The position numbers and the translations under genes were made by a program. 39,095 nt of DNA. It comes from DAOOWV01 sp035371485 (lineage in GTDB: Bacteria > Patescibacteriota > Dojkabacteria > JAFGLO01). The notes beneath the pieces are model-generated. The model was not told the DNA's origin. It searched no databases and worked only from the letters and a program-made list of their open reading frames with translations. The stretch's first letter is position 1. Each line of letters opens with the position of its first letter. The DNA lies in NCBI GenBank assembly GCA_035371485.1, contig DAOOWV010000009.1:1-39095 (forward strand). Reading direction: 5' to 3'. Below, piece after piece: positions 1 to 7,324 of the stretch.

Positions 1-1
1 T

Positions 2-286
2 TTTCAGTCTTTATATCTCAAAACACATACATTTATATTAAACCCCTCAGACAAAATTATAACAAAGAATTACTTAAAAAGAAAAATATCAGATTCAGCC
101 GGTGATTACTTAAAAACAGATCCAATAAAACAAAGAGATGAAATATTATCTGATGTTTATAATATCAAACCACAATTTTCTCAAAGAAATCACAAACTTA
201 CTATTATAAACATTAATCATTATAGCGATTATTTATTAATTCGGAACAAAATAATTCTTTTATACGTAAAAATTTGTAAACACTAA
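2..286 (+). CDS. 3' end of an unrecognised gene entering from the left edge
   Basis: The frame starting at base 2 is open for 94 codons to a TAA at 284-286. In DNA this AT-rich, so long an open run is unlikely by chance, so I read it as the C-terminal part of a plus-strand gene whose start lies outside the window. The visible protein is lysine- and isoleucine-rich with no membrane segment or motif I recognise. It meets the Nudix gene tail to tail, the two stops overlapping by four bases (283-286). Function unknown. Confidence 0.55.
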   Translation, partial: FQSLYLKTHTFILNPSDKIITKNYLKRKISDSAGDYLKTDPIKQRDEILSDVYNIKPQFSQRNHKLTIININHYSDYLLIRNKIILLYVKICKH

Positions 287-987
287 AAATTCTCAGCATC
301 CTCTACTTTTTCAACAAAAGATATGTTTCCATCAAAATTCATTACACTATCGACAACCTCTTTGATTTCCTCAAAATTTTTAAATGGCTTGGTTATAAAT
401 TGTGGTAGCTCATTAATAGGAACCCACTTTAAATCTACTTCGTAATTAGCATGTATTTCGCCCTCAGGATTTTCAAATGAAAACAAGAACATAAATTTAT
501 CTTCAACCAATTTACCTTCCTTGTATGAGATATAATGCTTAACCTGAACTAACTTCGGATTGCCTTCAAGTCCAGCTTCTTCTCTAAGTTCTCGTCTTGC
601 AGCATCATAAATTGTTTCTCCAAATTTAATTTTACCGGCAACAAATCCCTGACAACCGTAAAAGGGCTGTTTTTTACGAGTTCCAACAAGTACTTCTTTA
701 CCATAATCAACGTCACGAACACAACAACACCATGCGCTTAATTTCGCTTGAGTCATCATCTTTACATCATCTGTGTCCATTCTGTTAGCCCACTCTTTCC
801 CTTTATCAGTCAATCTATACTTATCCTCATCTTTTAGAACAAGATTAGCATCTATAAGTGAATTAAGGTGAAACGAGAATTGATTATTTTCCATTTCTTT
901 ATCAGGTTTTATATCTGTATAGCGTAAGCCATCAGATAATAGTAGGTTTCTTAATATCGATAATTGAATAGGATGTAAGTCTTTCAT
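283..987 (-). CDS. Nudix hydrolase with N-terminal winged-helix domain
   Basis: A 234-residue protein. Residues about 1-75 look like a winged helix-turn-helix, with alternating helices ending in a YRLTDKGKEW wing-like stretch. Residues about 85-225 form a Nudix domain. The Nudix box at about 118-140 is complete (G-x5-E-x7-REL-x-EEAGL), so pyrophosphohydrolase activity on a nucleoside-diphosphate-linked substrate is expected; the substrate cannot be read. This order, wHTH before Nudix, is the reverse of NrtR-type regulators, and the intact box argues for an enzyme rather than a pure sensor. The ATG lies directly after a heptamer repeat array, with a promoter at 1033-1062. Stop is TAG. No Shine-Dalgarno site is visible. 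Confidence 0.85.
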   Translation of the reverse strand: MKDLHPIQLSILRNLLLSDGLRYTDIKPDKEMENNQFSFHLNSLIDANLVLKDEDKYRLTDKGKEWANRMDTDDVKMMTQAKLSAWCCCVRDVDYGKEVLVGTRKKQPFYGCQGFVAGKIKFGETIYDAARRELREEAGLEGNPKLVQVKHYISYKEGKLVEDKFMFLFSFENPEGEIHANYEVDLKWVPINELPQFITKPFKNFEEIKEVVDSVMNFDGNISFVEKVEDAENF

Positions 988-988
988 T

Positions 989-1023
989 TAGTTAGTACTT
1001 AGAACTTAGTTAGTAGTACGTAG
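989..1023. repeat. Heptamer tandem array A (5 units)
   Basis: Five phase-perfect seven-base units fill 989-1023; unit examples are TACTTAG and AACTTAG, and every unit ends in TAG. The array begins two bases upstream of the Nudix ATG (985-987) and occupies its predicted 5' leader. It belongs to the dispersed heptamer family described in the findings. Confidence 0.75.
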
Positions 1024-1032
1024 GATAATATG

Positions 1033-1062
1033 ATTATAACAATTATAAATGTCATGAAACAA
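1033..1062 (-). promoter_or_regulatory. Sigma-A-type promoter for the Nudix gene
   Basis: On the minus strand a TGTTATAAT extended -10 (TATAAT complement at 1033-1038) lies 18 bases after TTGTTT (complement at 1057-1062). Transcription would begin near 1026, so the 5' leader would be essentially the heptamer array at 989-1023. Read by eye. Confidence 0.5.
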
Positions 1063-1115
1063 GTCAACCCAAATTGACCTTAGTTATATTTCATTAGGAA
1101 AGAACAAGAATCAAA

Positions 1116-1144
1116 TTGCAAACCCGCTATAAAATGAATATAAT
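1116..1144 (+). promoter_or_regulatory. Sigma-A-type promoter for the flavin-fold/C39-like gene pair
   Basis: TTGCAA at 1116-1121 and a consensus TATAAT at 1139-1144 are separated by exactly 17 bases. Predicted start is near 1151, about 23 bases before the ATG at 1174. Confidence 0.65.
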
Positions 1145-1173
1145 AGTTTTAAATATTTTTTCATAATAAAACT

Positions 1174-1677
1174 ATGCAAGAAGAATTACACACACAAGGA
1201 TCACTCAAAAGCAATAAAGATATGCTTTTGGAATATCTGAAAACTCAAAAACTAATGTCACTTGCAGTATATAACCAAAAGCTATGGATAGCAACGGTTT
1301 ATTATTATATAGACGATGACTTTAATTTCTATATCTTCACAAGCCCGCAAACCAAACATGCAAAATTGATAGGTAAAAGTAATGAAGTCGTGTGTAATAT
1401 ATATGACTCTCACCAAAAGATAACGGATAATAAAATAGGTGTACAAGTAAGTGGAAAAATAGCTCAAATTAAAAGTATAAAAGCTCTGAAATATGCCTTA
1501 ACCATGTGGAATAGAGTTAATCCAGGACTTGAAAGTAGTATAAATTATAAGAACATTGTTAACAAAACAATTAGTGGAAGGATATATAAAATTACCCCCC
1601 AAATGATACAATTTTTTAACGAAAAGTTATATCCAGAGGATGAATTTGAAATATTTCACTTCAATTTAGTAACGTAA
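1174..1677 (+). CDS. Pyridoxamine 5'-phosphate oxidase-like (split beta-barrel) protein
   Basis: A 167-residue protein. After a short N-terminal helix, residues about 15-140 resemble the small FMN-binding split-barrel family (PNPOx-like, YhbP-type): a 'LATVYYYIDDDFNFYIFTS'-like strand pair, then 'T-K-H-A-K-L-I' and a 'V-Q-V-S-G-K-I' strand. Members bind FMN or related cofactors, but many have unknown substrates; true pyridoxamine-phosphate oxidase activity is not implied. No signal peptide. The stop TAA shares one base with the next ATG, indicating translational coupling with the C39-like gene. It has its own promoter at 1116-1144. Confidence 0.7.
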   Translation: MQEELHTQGSLKSNKDMLLEYLKTQKLMSLAVYNQKLWIATVYYYIDDDFNFYIFTSPQTKHAKLIGKSNEVVCNIYDSHQKITDNKIGVQVSGKIAQIKSIKALKYALTMWNRVNPGLESSINYKNIVNKTISGRIYKITPQMIQFFNEKLYPEDEFEIFHFNLVT

Positions 1678-2441
1678 TGAGATTTGACAGTACAATTTTT
1701 CAATCCCAATATAAACCCAGAACAATAATCTCTCCATACCTATGTGGAATTGCCTGCCTTACAATGATTCTGAAATACTATAATCAAGTTGATAATACGA
1801 CAAATTACATAGATATACTCAATCAATATCTGAAGGTTGCAAGTTACAATATCCCCTTCTCTTCAATTACTCTCCACATAAACAAGGAAAACCTACAGAT
1901 ACCAATAATTTATTACCCTAAAGCATCAGCAAACACCAACAAACAGGAACTGATAAAAGACTCATCAAGACTTTTAAATTTAATACATCTCAAGCACAAG
2001 CTTTCTGGTATTGAAATTCATTTTCCTAAACAATCAAACAAGTTTATTCCGTCCTTTAGTTTATGGTATGGCTTTGATCACCGAGGAATTACACAAACGA
2101 TTGATGGTAATAATTATAAAATTCACCACGAATTAATTGAGAAGGACTTCTCCTCAATAGTTTCAGAACTCAAAAGAGATAATTCTACTGCAATTCTATC
2201 TATCAATCCAACAGTTATCGGAACTCCAATTACAAAACAGTTTATTAATAACTCAAATCAACTATTTGATCATCAAGATAGACATGATATTGTTGTATTT
2301 AAAATCACAAAATATCAGGGAAAAGATGTCGCAATTATTGCAGATCCATCACACAAAACATCTCAATCAGGGATACAGCTTATTTCAGTTAAAACGTTGA
2401 AGAATTCATATACAGGCCACGCATCAATATTTAGTTCGTAG
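1677..2441 (+). CDS. C39-like (papain-fold) cysteine peptidase
   Basis: A 254-residue protein with features of the peptidase C39-like fold: Gln-9/Gln-11 ahead of the catalytic-type Cys-23 in SPYLCGIACLTMIL, a His at about 203 (RHDIVVF) and an Asp at about 223 (IADPS) in the expected Cys-His-Asp order. There is no signal peptide or transporter domain, so it is not a bacteriocin exporter; a cytosolic peptidase or amide-bond hydrolase is the natural reading, substrate unknown. Its ATG overlaps the preceding stop by one base, so the two proteins probably act together. The last codons and TAG stop fall in a heptamer-like repeat stretch. Confidence 0.6.
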   Translation: MRFDSTIFQSQYKPRTIISPYLCGIACLTMILKYYNQVDNTTNYIDILNQYLKVASYNIPFSSITLHINKENLQIPIIYYPKASANTNKQELIKDSSRLLNLIHLKHKLSGIEIHFPKQSNKFIPSFSLWYGFDHRGITQTIDGNNYKIHHELIEKDFSSIVSELKRDNSTAILSINPTVIGTPITKQFINNSNQLFDHQDRHDIVVFKITKYQGKDVAIIADPSHKTSQSGIQLISVKTLKNSYTGHASIFSS

Positions 2442-2521
2442 AACGGTAGTACATAGTTAAATTGGTAAACAATAAGCGGTATTCAGTAGGCAGTAACCAG
2501 TGATTGGTGATTAGTGACTAG
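2428..2521. repeat. Heptamer tandem array B
   Basis: The clearest part, 2477-2518, has six units in phase, such as CAGTAAC, CAGTGAT and TAGTGAC. A looser stretch at 2428-2456 (TATTTAG, TTCGTAG, TACATAG) contains the stop codon of the C39-like gene at 2439-2441. The region between is degenerate. No gene is present in 2442-2679 apart from this and the octamer arrays. Confidence 0.7.
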
Positions 2522-2582
2522 ATTTATTTTGGTTTATTATTTCTGATAATAAGTCACTACCCTCAAATTAATATTTTCACAC

Positions 2583-2614
2583 TTCATTTGTTCATTTGTT
2601 AGTTTGTTCATTTC
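2583..2614. repeat. Octamer tandem array C (4 units)
   Basis: Four in-phase eight-base units at 2583-2614: TTCATTTG twice, then TTAGTTTG and TTCATTTC. Related in sequence to the octamer array at 2664-2703, 50 bases further on. Confidence 0.7.
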
Positions 2615-2663
2615 AACCAAAGGTTGACCAGCCTTACCTTTTAAAAATATAGGAGGTCTGGCG

Positions 2664-2703
2664 TTCGCTTGTTCACTCGTTAGTTTCTTCGCTTGTTCAC
2701 TCG
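2664..2703. repeat. Octamer tandem array D overlapping the aminotransferase C-terminus
   Basis: Five in-phase octamers: TTCGCTTG, TTCACTCG, TTAGTTTC, TTCGCTTG, TTCACTCG. The third unit supplies the TAA stop of the minus-strand aminotransferase (2680-2682), and the last two encode its final seven residues (RVNKRRN). Confidence 0.75.
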
Positions 2704-3927
2704 TATAAATTCTGTAATTCCCATCTTTAAGATATTCATAGCTTCCTTCAATTTTTCTTCATCAACAACATATGCAATTCTTATTAGTGATTTTCCTTCA
2801 TCATTGCTTCCTGATGGATAAAATCCACCGCCTGGAGTGACTACCACTGATTTCTTTGTTCCATCAGAATCTGTCCAATAATATTTCTCAACCATCCATT
2901 TCGCAAAATCAATTGAATCAGTAATACCTAGTGGTGCTAGATCTGGCAAAAAATATAACGCCCCTTCTGGCTTAATAACATCAACTCCAAGTTCGTTAAA
3001 AATCTCTACAACGACATCTCTCCTCTTTTTATACTTCTCCATAACATTTTTTCTAGCAGTCCTTGGTAAACTAAGTGCCTTAATGGCCGATAATTGTGCT
3101 ACTTCATTTACAGAAAGTCTAGGCATTCCTAATTTAACTATTTCTTTAACTAAGTCAGTATTAGTAGAAATTAAAGCCCCTACTCTTAGTCCACAAGCAC
3201 TAAACTCTTTTGATGTAGATGAAAGAAAAATAGACCTATTCATCCACTCTTTCTTGTTAGAGATATAATCACTTACAGCTGTACTTTGTTTGTTAAATCT
3301 TATATCTCTATATGCCTCATCAATTACAACCCAAAGATCATATTGAGTTGCTAAGCTAAAAATCATATCAATTTCTTCACCTGTCATTACGTAACCTGTA
3401 GGATTATCTGGTGAGATAATTGTAATTACTTTAATATTTAGATTATCTTTTATTGTTTGTTCAATAACATTTTTTGACGGAAATCGATACCCTTCTTTAG
3501 CTAACCTTGGAACCGATATTATCTTCCTCCCTGTCATATGAGCAAAAGATTCATAGTTCGGGTAAATCGGTGAAAAAGTTAAATTGGCTTCTCCTTCATT
3601 TAATAATGCAAGCGTAATAAATAGCATACCTTCACTACTTCCATTGGTAATCATTACTCCAGCTGAAGTAAATTTACCTTCATAGTAACCATTAGCCCAA
3701 GCTTCTCTTAAGCTTTGAATACCTTGTGAATTTGTATATTCTATATGATTAATTATTTTTTCACTTGAATAAAATTCTGAAATAGCTGGTTCAATTTCTA
3801 AATCTGGTTGCCCAATATTTAATTTATAAAAGAATATCCCTTCTTTTTCACGAGCTTCTATAAGCGGAGTTAAAAATCTTATTGGATTTAAAGGAATTGT
3901 TTGAAGCATTTTAGATAATTGTGGCAT
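2680..3927 (-). CDS. PLP-dependent aminotransferase, class I/II
   Basis: A 415-residue fold-type I aminotransferase. Visible are the N-terminal LNIGQPDLE substrate region, the ITNGSSEGM cofactor-phosphate loop, SPDNPTGYV (Asn binding the PLP ring), VIDEAYRDIRF (Asp to the pyridine nitrogen) and SSTSKEFSACGLRVG with the Schiff-base Lys and downstream Arg; a C-terminal R-I-A-Y contributes substrate-carboxylate Arg. It transfers amino groups between an amino acid and a 2-oxo acid, most like aspartate/alanine aminotransferases; the exact substrate cannot be set. It lies downstream of serine dehydratase with a probable own -10 at 3952-3957. The last seven residues derive from an octamer repeat. 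Confidence 0.88.
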   Translation of the reverse strand: MPQLSKMLQTIPLNPIRFLTPLIEAREKEGIFFYKLNIGQPDLEIEPAISEFYSSEKIINHIEYTNSQGIQSLREAWANGYYEGKFTSAGVMITNGSSEGMLFITLALLNEGEANLTFSPIYPNYESFAHMTGRKIISVPRLAKEGYRFPSKNVIEQTIKDNLNIKVITIISPDNPTGYVMTGEEIDMIFSLATQYDLWVVIDEAYRDIRFNKQSTAVSDYISNKKEWMNRSIFLSSTSKEFSACGLRVGALISTNTDLVKEIVKLGMPRLSVNEVAQLSAIKALSLPRTARKNVMEKYKKRRDVVVEIFNELGVDVIKPEGALYFLPDLAPLGITDSIDFAKWMVEKYYWTDSDGTKKSVVVTPGGGFYPSGSNDEGKSLIRIAYVVDEEKLKEAMNILKMGITEFIRVNKRRN

Positions 3928-3951
3928 ACAAGATTACGTTAATTTAAAAGC

Positions 3952-3957
3952 ATTATA
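3952..3957 (-). promoter_or_regulatory. Possible -10 box for the aminotransferase
   Basis: A perfect TATAAT on the minus strand lies 25 bases upstream of the ATG. No good -35 is visible at 16-18 bases. An AT-rich imperfect inverted repeat (ATACT...AGTAT, 3964-3984 region) sits just upstream and could be an operator. Weak evidence. Confidence 0.35.
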
Positions 3958-4069
3958 TACATGATACTCTTTAAAGTAGTATTGTGTCAAAACTACGCTC
4001 AAACCCCCATAAAGCCCAGCGTCCGATATAATGGACACGTTATAATTTCACTAATTATCTAAAAACAAG

Positions 4070-5392
4070 CTAACACCCACCTGGACACATTCTACAGAAT
4101 TTATTATGAAGAGCTGCAGTATTGGTTGTTGCAAGTCCACCCCTACTTGTCTCCTTAAGTGTTGAACTCATTTTATCCCCAGTTTCTTTTGCAACATGAA
4201 CTATTTCATCAAAAGGTATTGGATATTTAACACCAGATAAAGCTAAGTCTACGGAAGTAAAAACCATTGAGGTAATAGCCCCATTTCTTAATATACATGG
4301 AACTTGCACTAAACCACCTATTGGATCACACGTAAGTCCCAAAACATTTGATAAAACAAAACTTGAAGCAGTTTCAATTTGTCCAACTCCACCCCCTAGT
4401 GCCCAAGTTATTGCTGAGGCACACATTGCCCCTGCAACCCCTATCTCAGCCTGACAACCAGCAACAGCACCAGCAAGATTCATTACTGCAGAAACTACAG
4501 CACCAGTTGCACCAGCAATAAATAACGAATCCCTTGCCATTCTTGTTGAAATGAGGTCGTTTCTGACTAGTGAATATAATGTCCCCGGTATAACTCCACT
4601 GGAACCTGCCGTCGGACAAGCAACAATTTTACCCATTCTTGCATTGTGTTCAGCAACAGCAATGCTAGCCCCAACGCCTTCCTTTACTATTTTAGATATA
4701 CAAATCGAGTTACTATCCCACAATCTTTTACCATCACCCCCATACATATTAGAGATAGACCTTTTGTCATTTTTTATACCCTCTTCAACTGATTCCACCA
4801 TCGAATCCCAAATTTTACTCATTTTTCGGTCCTGTTCTTCGAAATCAAGTCCAGAAGTTCTTTTTTCAATAACTTTAATTACTTGAATTAAAGGGTTTTT
4901 GGTATCGTTAACTAAACCTTTTAGCTGAGTGAATGATAGATAATTAGAGTTAGAAGTATCAACTTGCGAAACAGTTTCATTATCTTCCCAAATTTTAATA
5001 TTCCCTCCACCAATAGAAAATCCGGTCACTGTTATTTTTACATTCCCATCGGAAAGTGTAATCTCTGCAGAGTTAGGATGATATTTATTATCAAAGTTTC
5101 CCCACAAAATAGTGTATTTTACGTTAAGTTCTTTCGCAATTTCAAAAGCATCCTTAATCCTTGGATCCTCTGGACTAATACCAATTGCACCAGCCAATAA
5201 AGCAACGTCAGTTTTATGTCCTTTGCCTGTATCAGAAAACGAATTATACAATTTTATTGTAACCTCCTTTGGCAATGTCCCCAACTTTTGGTATGCAAAG
5301 TAACCTATTTTAACAGCACCAGCAGTATGTGAACTTGATGGTCCTATCATTACTGGCCCAATTATGTCAAAAACTGAAATCAAGAAACTCAT
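4070..5392 (-). CDS. sdaA: L-serine ammonia-lyase, iron-sulfur type, single chain
   Basis: A 440-residue protein converting L-serine to pyruvate and ammonia. The N-terminal beta-type domain begins with GPSSSHTAGAVKIG (about residues 17-30). The C-terminal alpha-type domain contains CPTAGSSGVIPGTL, a glycine/alanine-rich core, and cysteines in VQVPCILRN and the terminal KFCRMCPGGC that would hold the 4Fe-4S cluster. Order and length match one-chain enzymes such as E. coli SdaA (about 454 residues), not the split Firmicute form. It follows the SanA-like gene by 24 bases filled by a heptamer array, upstream of an aminotransferase, suggesting amino-acid interconversion and catabolism to pyruvate. 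Confidence 0.92.
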   Translation of the reverse strand: MSFLISVFDIIGPVMIGPSSSHTAGAVKIGYFAYQKLGTLPKEVTIKLYNSFSDTGKGHKTDVALLAGAIGISPEDPRIKDAFEIAKELNVKYTILWGNFDNKYHPNSAEITLSDGNVKITVTGFSIGGGNIKIWEDNETVSQVDTSNSNYLSFTQLKGLVNDTKNPLIQVIKVIEKRTSGLDFEEQDRKMSKIWDSMVESVEEGIKNDKRSISNMYGGDGKRLWDSNSICISKIVKEGVGASIAVAEHNARMGKIVACPTAGSSGVIPGTLYSLVRNDLISTRMARDSLFIAGATGAVVSAVMNLAGAVAGCQAEIGVAGAMCASAITWALGGGVGQIETASSFVLSNVLGLTCDPIGGLVQVPCILRNGAITSMVFTSVDLALSGVKYPIPFDEIVHVAKETGDKMSSTLKETSRGGLATTNTAALHNKFCRMCPGGC

Positions 5393-5420
5393 AATTTACA
5401 ACTCAAAATTTATAACTTAT
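5386..5420. repeat. Heptamer tandem array E (5 units)
   Basis: Five in-phase units fill 5386-5420, for example AACTCAT, AACTCAA and AACTTAT alternating with AATTTAC and AATTTAT. The array includes the serine dehydratase start codon (5390-5392) and the stop codon of the neighbouring SanA-like gene (5417-5419). Confidence 0.65.
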
Positions 5421-6085
5421 TCTTCCTCCATTACTTCGGAAGGTTTCTTTCTTAAAACGTCTATGAAAGCTAAAACTCTCGCTCCACGTTCTCTCAACAG
5501 ATAATTATTATAGCCAGCATATTCATTAAGGTTTGAAGTAAAGCCAATAGAATTAATCCCTAATTCATTGCATATATATAATGCCCTCGGAAGATGAAAG
5601 TCCTGGGTAACAATAACCAAATTATCTATACCAAATATATATTTTGCCCTATAACAAGAATCGTAGGTTCTCCTTCCAGCATTGTCAATAATTATGTCAT
5701 CATCATCAACACCAAGCTCAACTGCGTAATTTCTCATTACCTCCGGCTCATTGTAATCTTTGAATCTATTGTCCCCGCTCATTAGAAATTTATCAACAGC
5801 ACCACTAAAATATAAATCTGCACCCACACTAATTCTGTCAGCAAGAACAATCGAAGGTTCCTCATTATTGATAATTCCAGCACCTAATATTAACACAACA
5901 TTTTCATCATCATTCCCAAAATATTTAGATACAATTTCTTCAGACACATCACTATTTGAATATATTCTATCGGAATACTTTTTCGCAACAATTCTTTCAA
6001 AAATCACCATCGTAACAAAAAGAACTACAACGCTTGTTATACATACGATTACAAAAATTTTATAGAAATTATGTTTAAATTTCAT
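5417..6085 (-). CDS. SanA/YdcF-like DUF218 membrane-anchored protein
   Basis: A 222-residue protein with one N-terminal membrane segment (about residues 8-30) and a DUF218 domain: VVLILGAGI, ADRISVGADLYFSG, LMSGDN, EPEVMRNYAVELGV, IIDNAGRRTYDSCYRAK and VTQDFHLPRALYI. This arrangement is typical of SanA (E. coli vancomycin-permeability protein) and ElyC/YdcF relatives, linked to envelope integrity; the biochemical activity of the family is not firmly known. The domain should face outside the membrane. Its start overlaps the end of pth by 11 bases. Confidence 0.82.
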   Translation of the reverse strand: MKFKHNFYKIFVIVCITSVVVLFVTMVIFERIVAKKYSDRIYSNSDVSEEIVSKYFGNDDENVVLILGAGIINNEEPSIVLADRISVGADLYFSGAVDKFLMSGDNRFKDYNEPEVMRNYAVELGVDDDDIIIDNAGRRTYDSCYRAKYIFGIDNLVIVTQDFHLPRALYICNELGINSIGFTSNLNEYAGYNNYLLRERGARVLAFIDVLRKKPSEVMEEE

Positions 6086-6659
6086 AGGTATTTAGGAGTA
6101 GCTCAATTGAAGATTTAATGGCTGAATCTAACAATGAAAACTCTGCCTCCGAAAAATCAGATAGAACATAGTCAGAAGATGGAATTTTATATGGATCCTC
6201 GGCGGAGCGACCATCAATTCCCAATCGAATACGAAGATAATTAATGCCCACCATACTATTTATCGATAATATTCCGTTATGTTCTTTCGGTCCCACAGCC
6301 TTTTGTATTTTAAAGCTACCAATAGGAATATCTAAATCGTCATGCACTATAATTAAATCATCAGGAAATGAAGGTTTATAAACTTTACACAAATCTCTAA
6401 CGGCGACACCGCTATTATTCATAAAAGTAGACGGTTTAACAAGTATTCCATCAAGTTTAACCTCTCCAGAGATCATATTTTCTTTCCTGATTTCCGAAAT
6501 CCATGATGAGAATTTTGATTTTTTATCCCAACTGCTTACTGAGTAAATACTGCTTTGATTAAAAACACTATAGAGTTTATCAATCCAGACAAAACCTGCA
6601 TTATGCCTTGTTTTTTCGTATTTTTTACCATCATTTCCAAGTCCAACGATTACTTTCAT
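6075..6659 (-). CDS. pth: Peptidyl-tRNA hydrolase
   Basis: A 194-residue bacterial-type Pth, which cleaves peptidyl-tRNA released from stalled ribosomes. The N-terminus VGLGNDGKKYEKTRHNAGF carries the conserved Asn and the catalytic His in TRHNAGF. Further motifs are PSTFMNNSG, VHDDLDIPIG and PKEHNGILS, the last with the conserved Asn although the usual GG-x-x-GHNG loop is altered to VGPKEHNG. Length is normal. It heads a minus-strand run with the SanA-like gene (11-base overlap). Confidence 0.93.
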   Translation of the reverse strand: MKVIVGLGNDGKKYEKTRHNAGFVWIDKLYSVFNQSSIYSVSSWDKKSKFSSWISEIRKENMISGEVKLDGILVKPSTFMNNSGVAVRDLCKVYKPSFPDDLIIVHDDLDIPIGSFKIQKAVGPKEHNGILSINSMVGINYLRIRLGIDGRSAEDPYKIPSSDYVLSDFSEAEFSLLDSAIKSSIELLLNTYEI

Positions 6660-6867
6660 ATTGGCAGTCTAATTATTTAAGCTAAAATTAATAAATGTTA
6701 TATGAATACACATAACAGAAATTTTCCCATAACCACATATTAACATATTTTGATTAAAAAGTAATAATACGGATTGAAGCTCCCCTACCTTGTTTTAGTA
6801 GTAGTGGAAATATTTATCAGCAAAATCAAAACCACAAATCGGATTACTTAATTCTAAAGGTTGTACA

Positions 6868-6941
6868 TACCAGGGGTGAGGATCGAACTCACGACCCCGG
6901 GCTTATGAGTCCCGTGCTCTAACCAACTGAGCTACCCTGGC
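6868..6941 (-). tRNA. tRNA with CAT anticodon (elongator Met or Ile2)
   Basis: Cloverleaf: acceptor GCCAGGG with CCCTGGT (a G-T end pair), D arm GCTC...GAGC, anticodon loop CTCATAA giving CAT, T arm GTGAG/CTCAC with loop TTCGATC. The last anticodon-stem pair (31-39) is an A-G mismatch. CCA is not encoded. Its form is elongator Met; a TilS-modified Ile tRNA also has CAT and cannot be excluded by eye. Confidence 0.9.
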
Positions 6942-7005
6942 CCTGAGAAATCATGAATTATAAATGTTAATTAAATTTCACAGTGCAATTCAAGACTGAA
7001 ATTTC

Positions 7006-7054
7006 TAACTTGTTCCTTGTTACCTGTTACTTATAACTCAGCACTCAACACATC
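7006..7054. repeat. Heptamer tandem array F (7 units)
   Basis: Seven in-phase units between tRNA-Met and the rpsU stop, including TAACTTG, TTCCTTG, TTACCTG, TTACTTA, TAACTCA and GCACTCA; the seventh (ACACATC) is degenerate. Parts resemble arrays E and I (AACTCA and GCACTCA cores). The phase can be followed a little further to the right with decay. Confidence 0.65.
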
Positions 7055-7064
7055 TTACTACCTA

Positions 7065-7280
7065 TTAAATATGTCCTCTATTCCTCTGTTGTCTTCTAAT
7101 TTTTCTCCTCCATTTCTTGGTTTTCATCCAAGCCTTTTTAAGATCATGACGTACAGATTTGGGCTTAACATAGTATCTATTTTCTTTAAAAGTCTGCAAG
7201 ATTCTTTCTCTACTCACTTCACGTTGCAACATAGATAAAGCTTGATCAATTACTTTATTGCTTTTTACTACGACACTCAT
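7065..7280 (-). CDS. rpsU: 30S ribosomal protein S21
   Basis: A 71-residue basic protein. The N-terminal V-V-V-K-x-N-E/K-x-I-D-x-A-L pattern and central RERILQTFKENRYYVKPKS are typical of S21, as is the Lys/Arg-rich end (KKWRRKIRRQQRNR). It contacts the 30S platform near the mRNA exit and the 3' end of 16S rRNA. It lies 44 bases downstream of rseP; a TATAAT-like sequence in that gap (7298-7303, minus strand) could give separate transcription. Confidence 0.92.
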   Translation of the reverse strand: MSVVVKSNKVIDQALSMLQREVSRERILQTFKENRYYVKPKSVRHDLKKAWMKTKKWRRKIRRQQRNRGHI

Positions 7281-7324
7281 TTTAATACTTAATAAAAATT
7301 ATAATCTGATGCGAGAGTATTCTA

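Noticed and set aside
2583..2703. Possible CRISPR array
   Set aside because: Units are contiguous octamers with no spacers.
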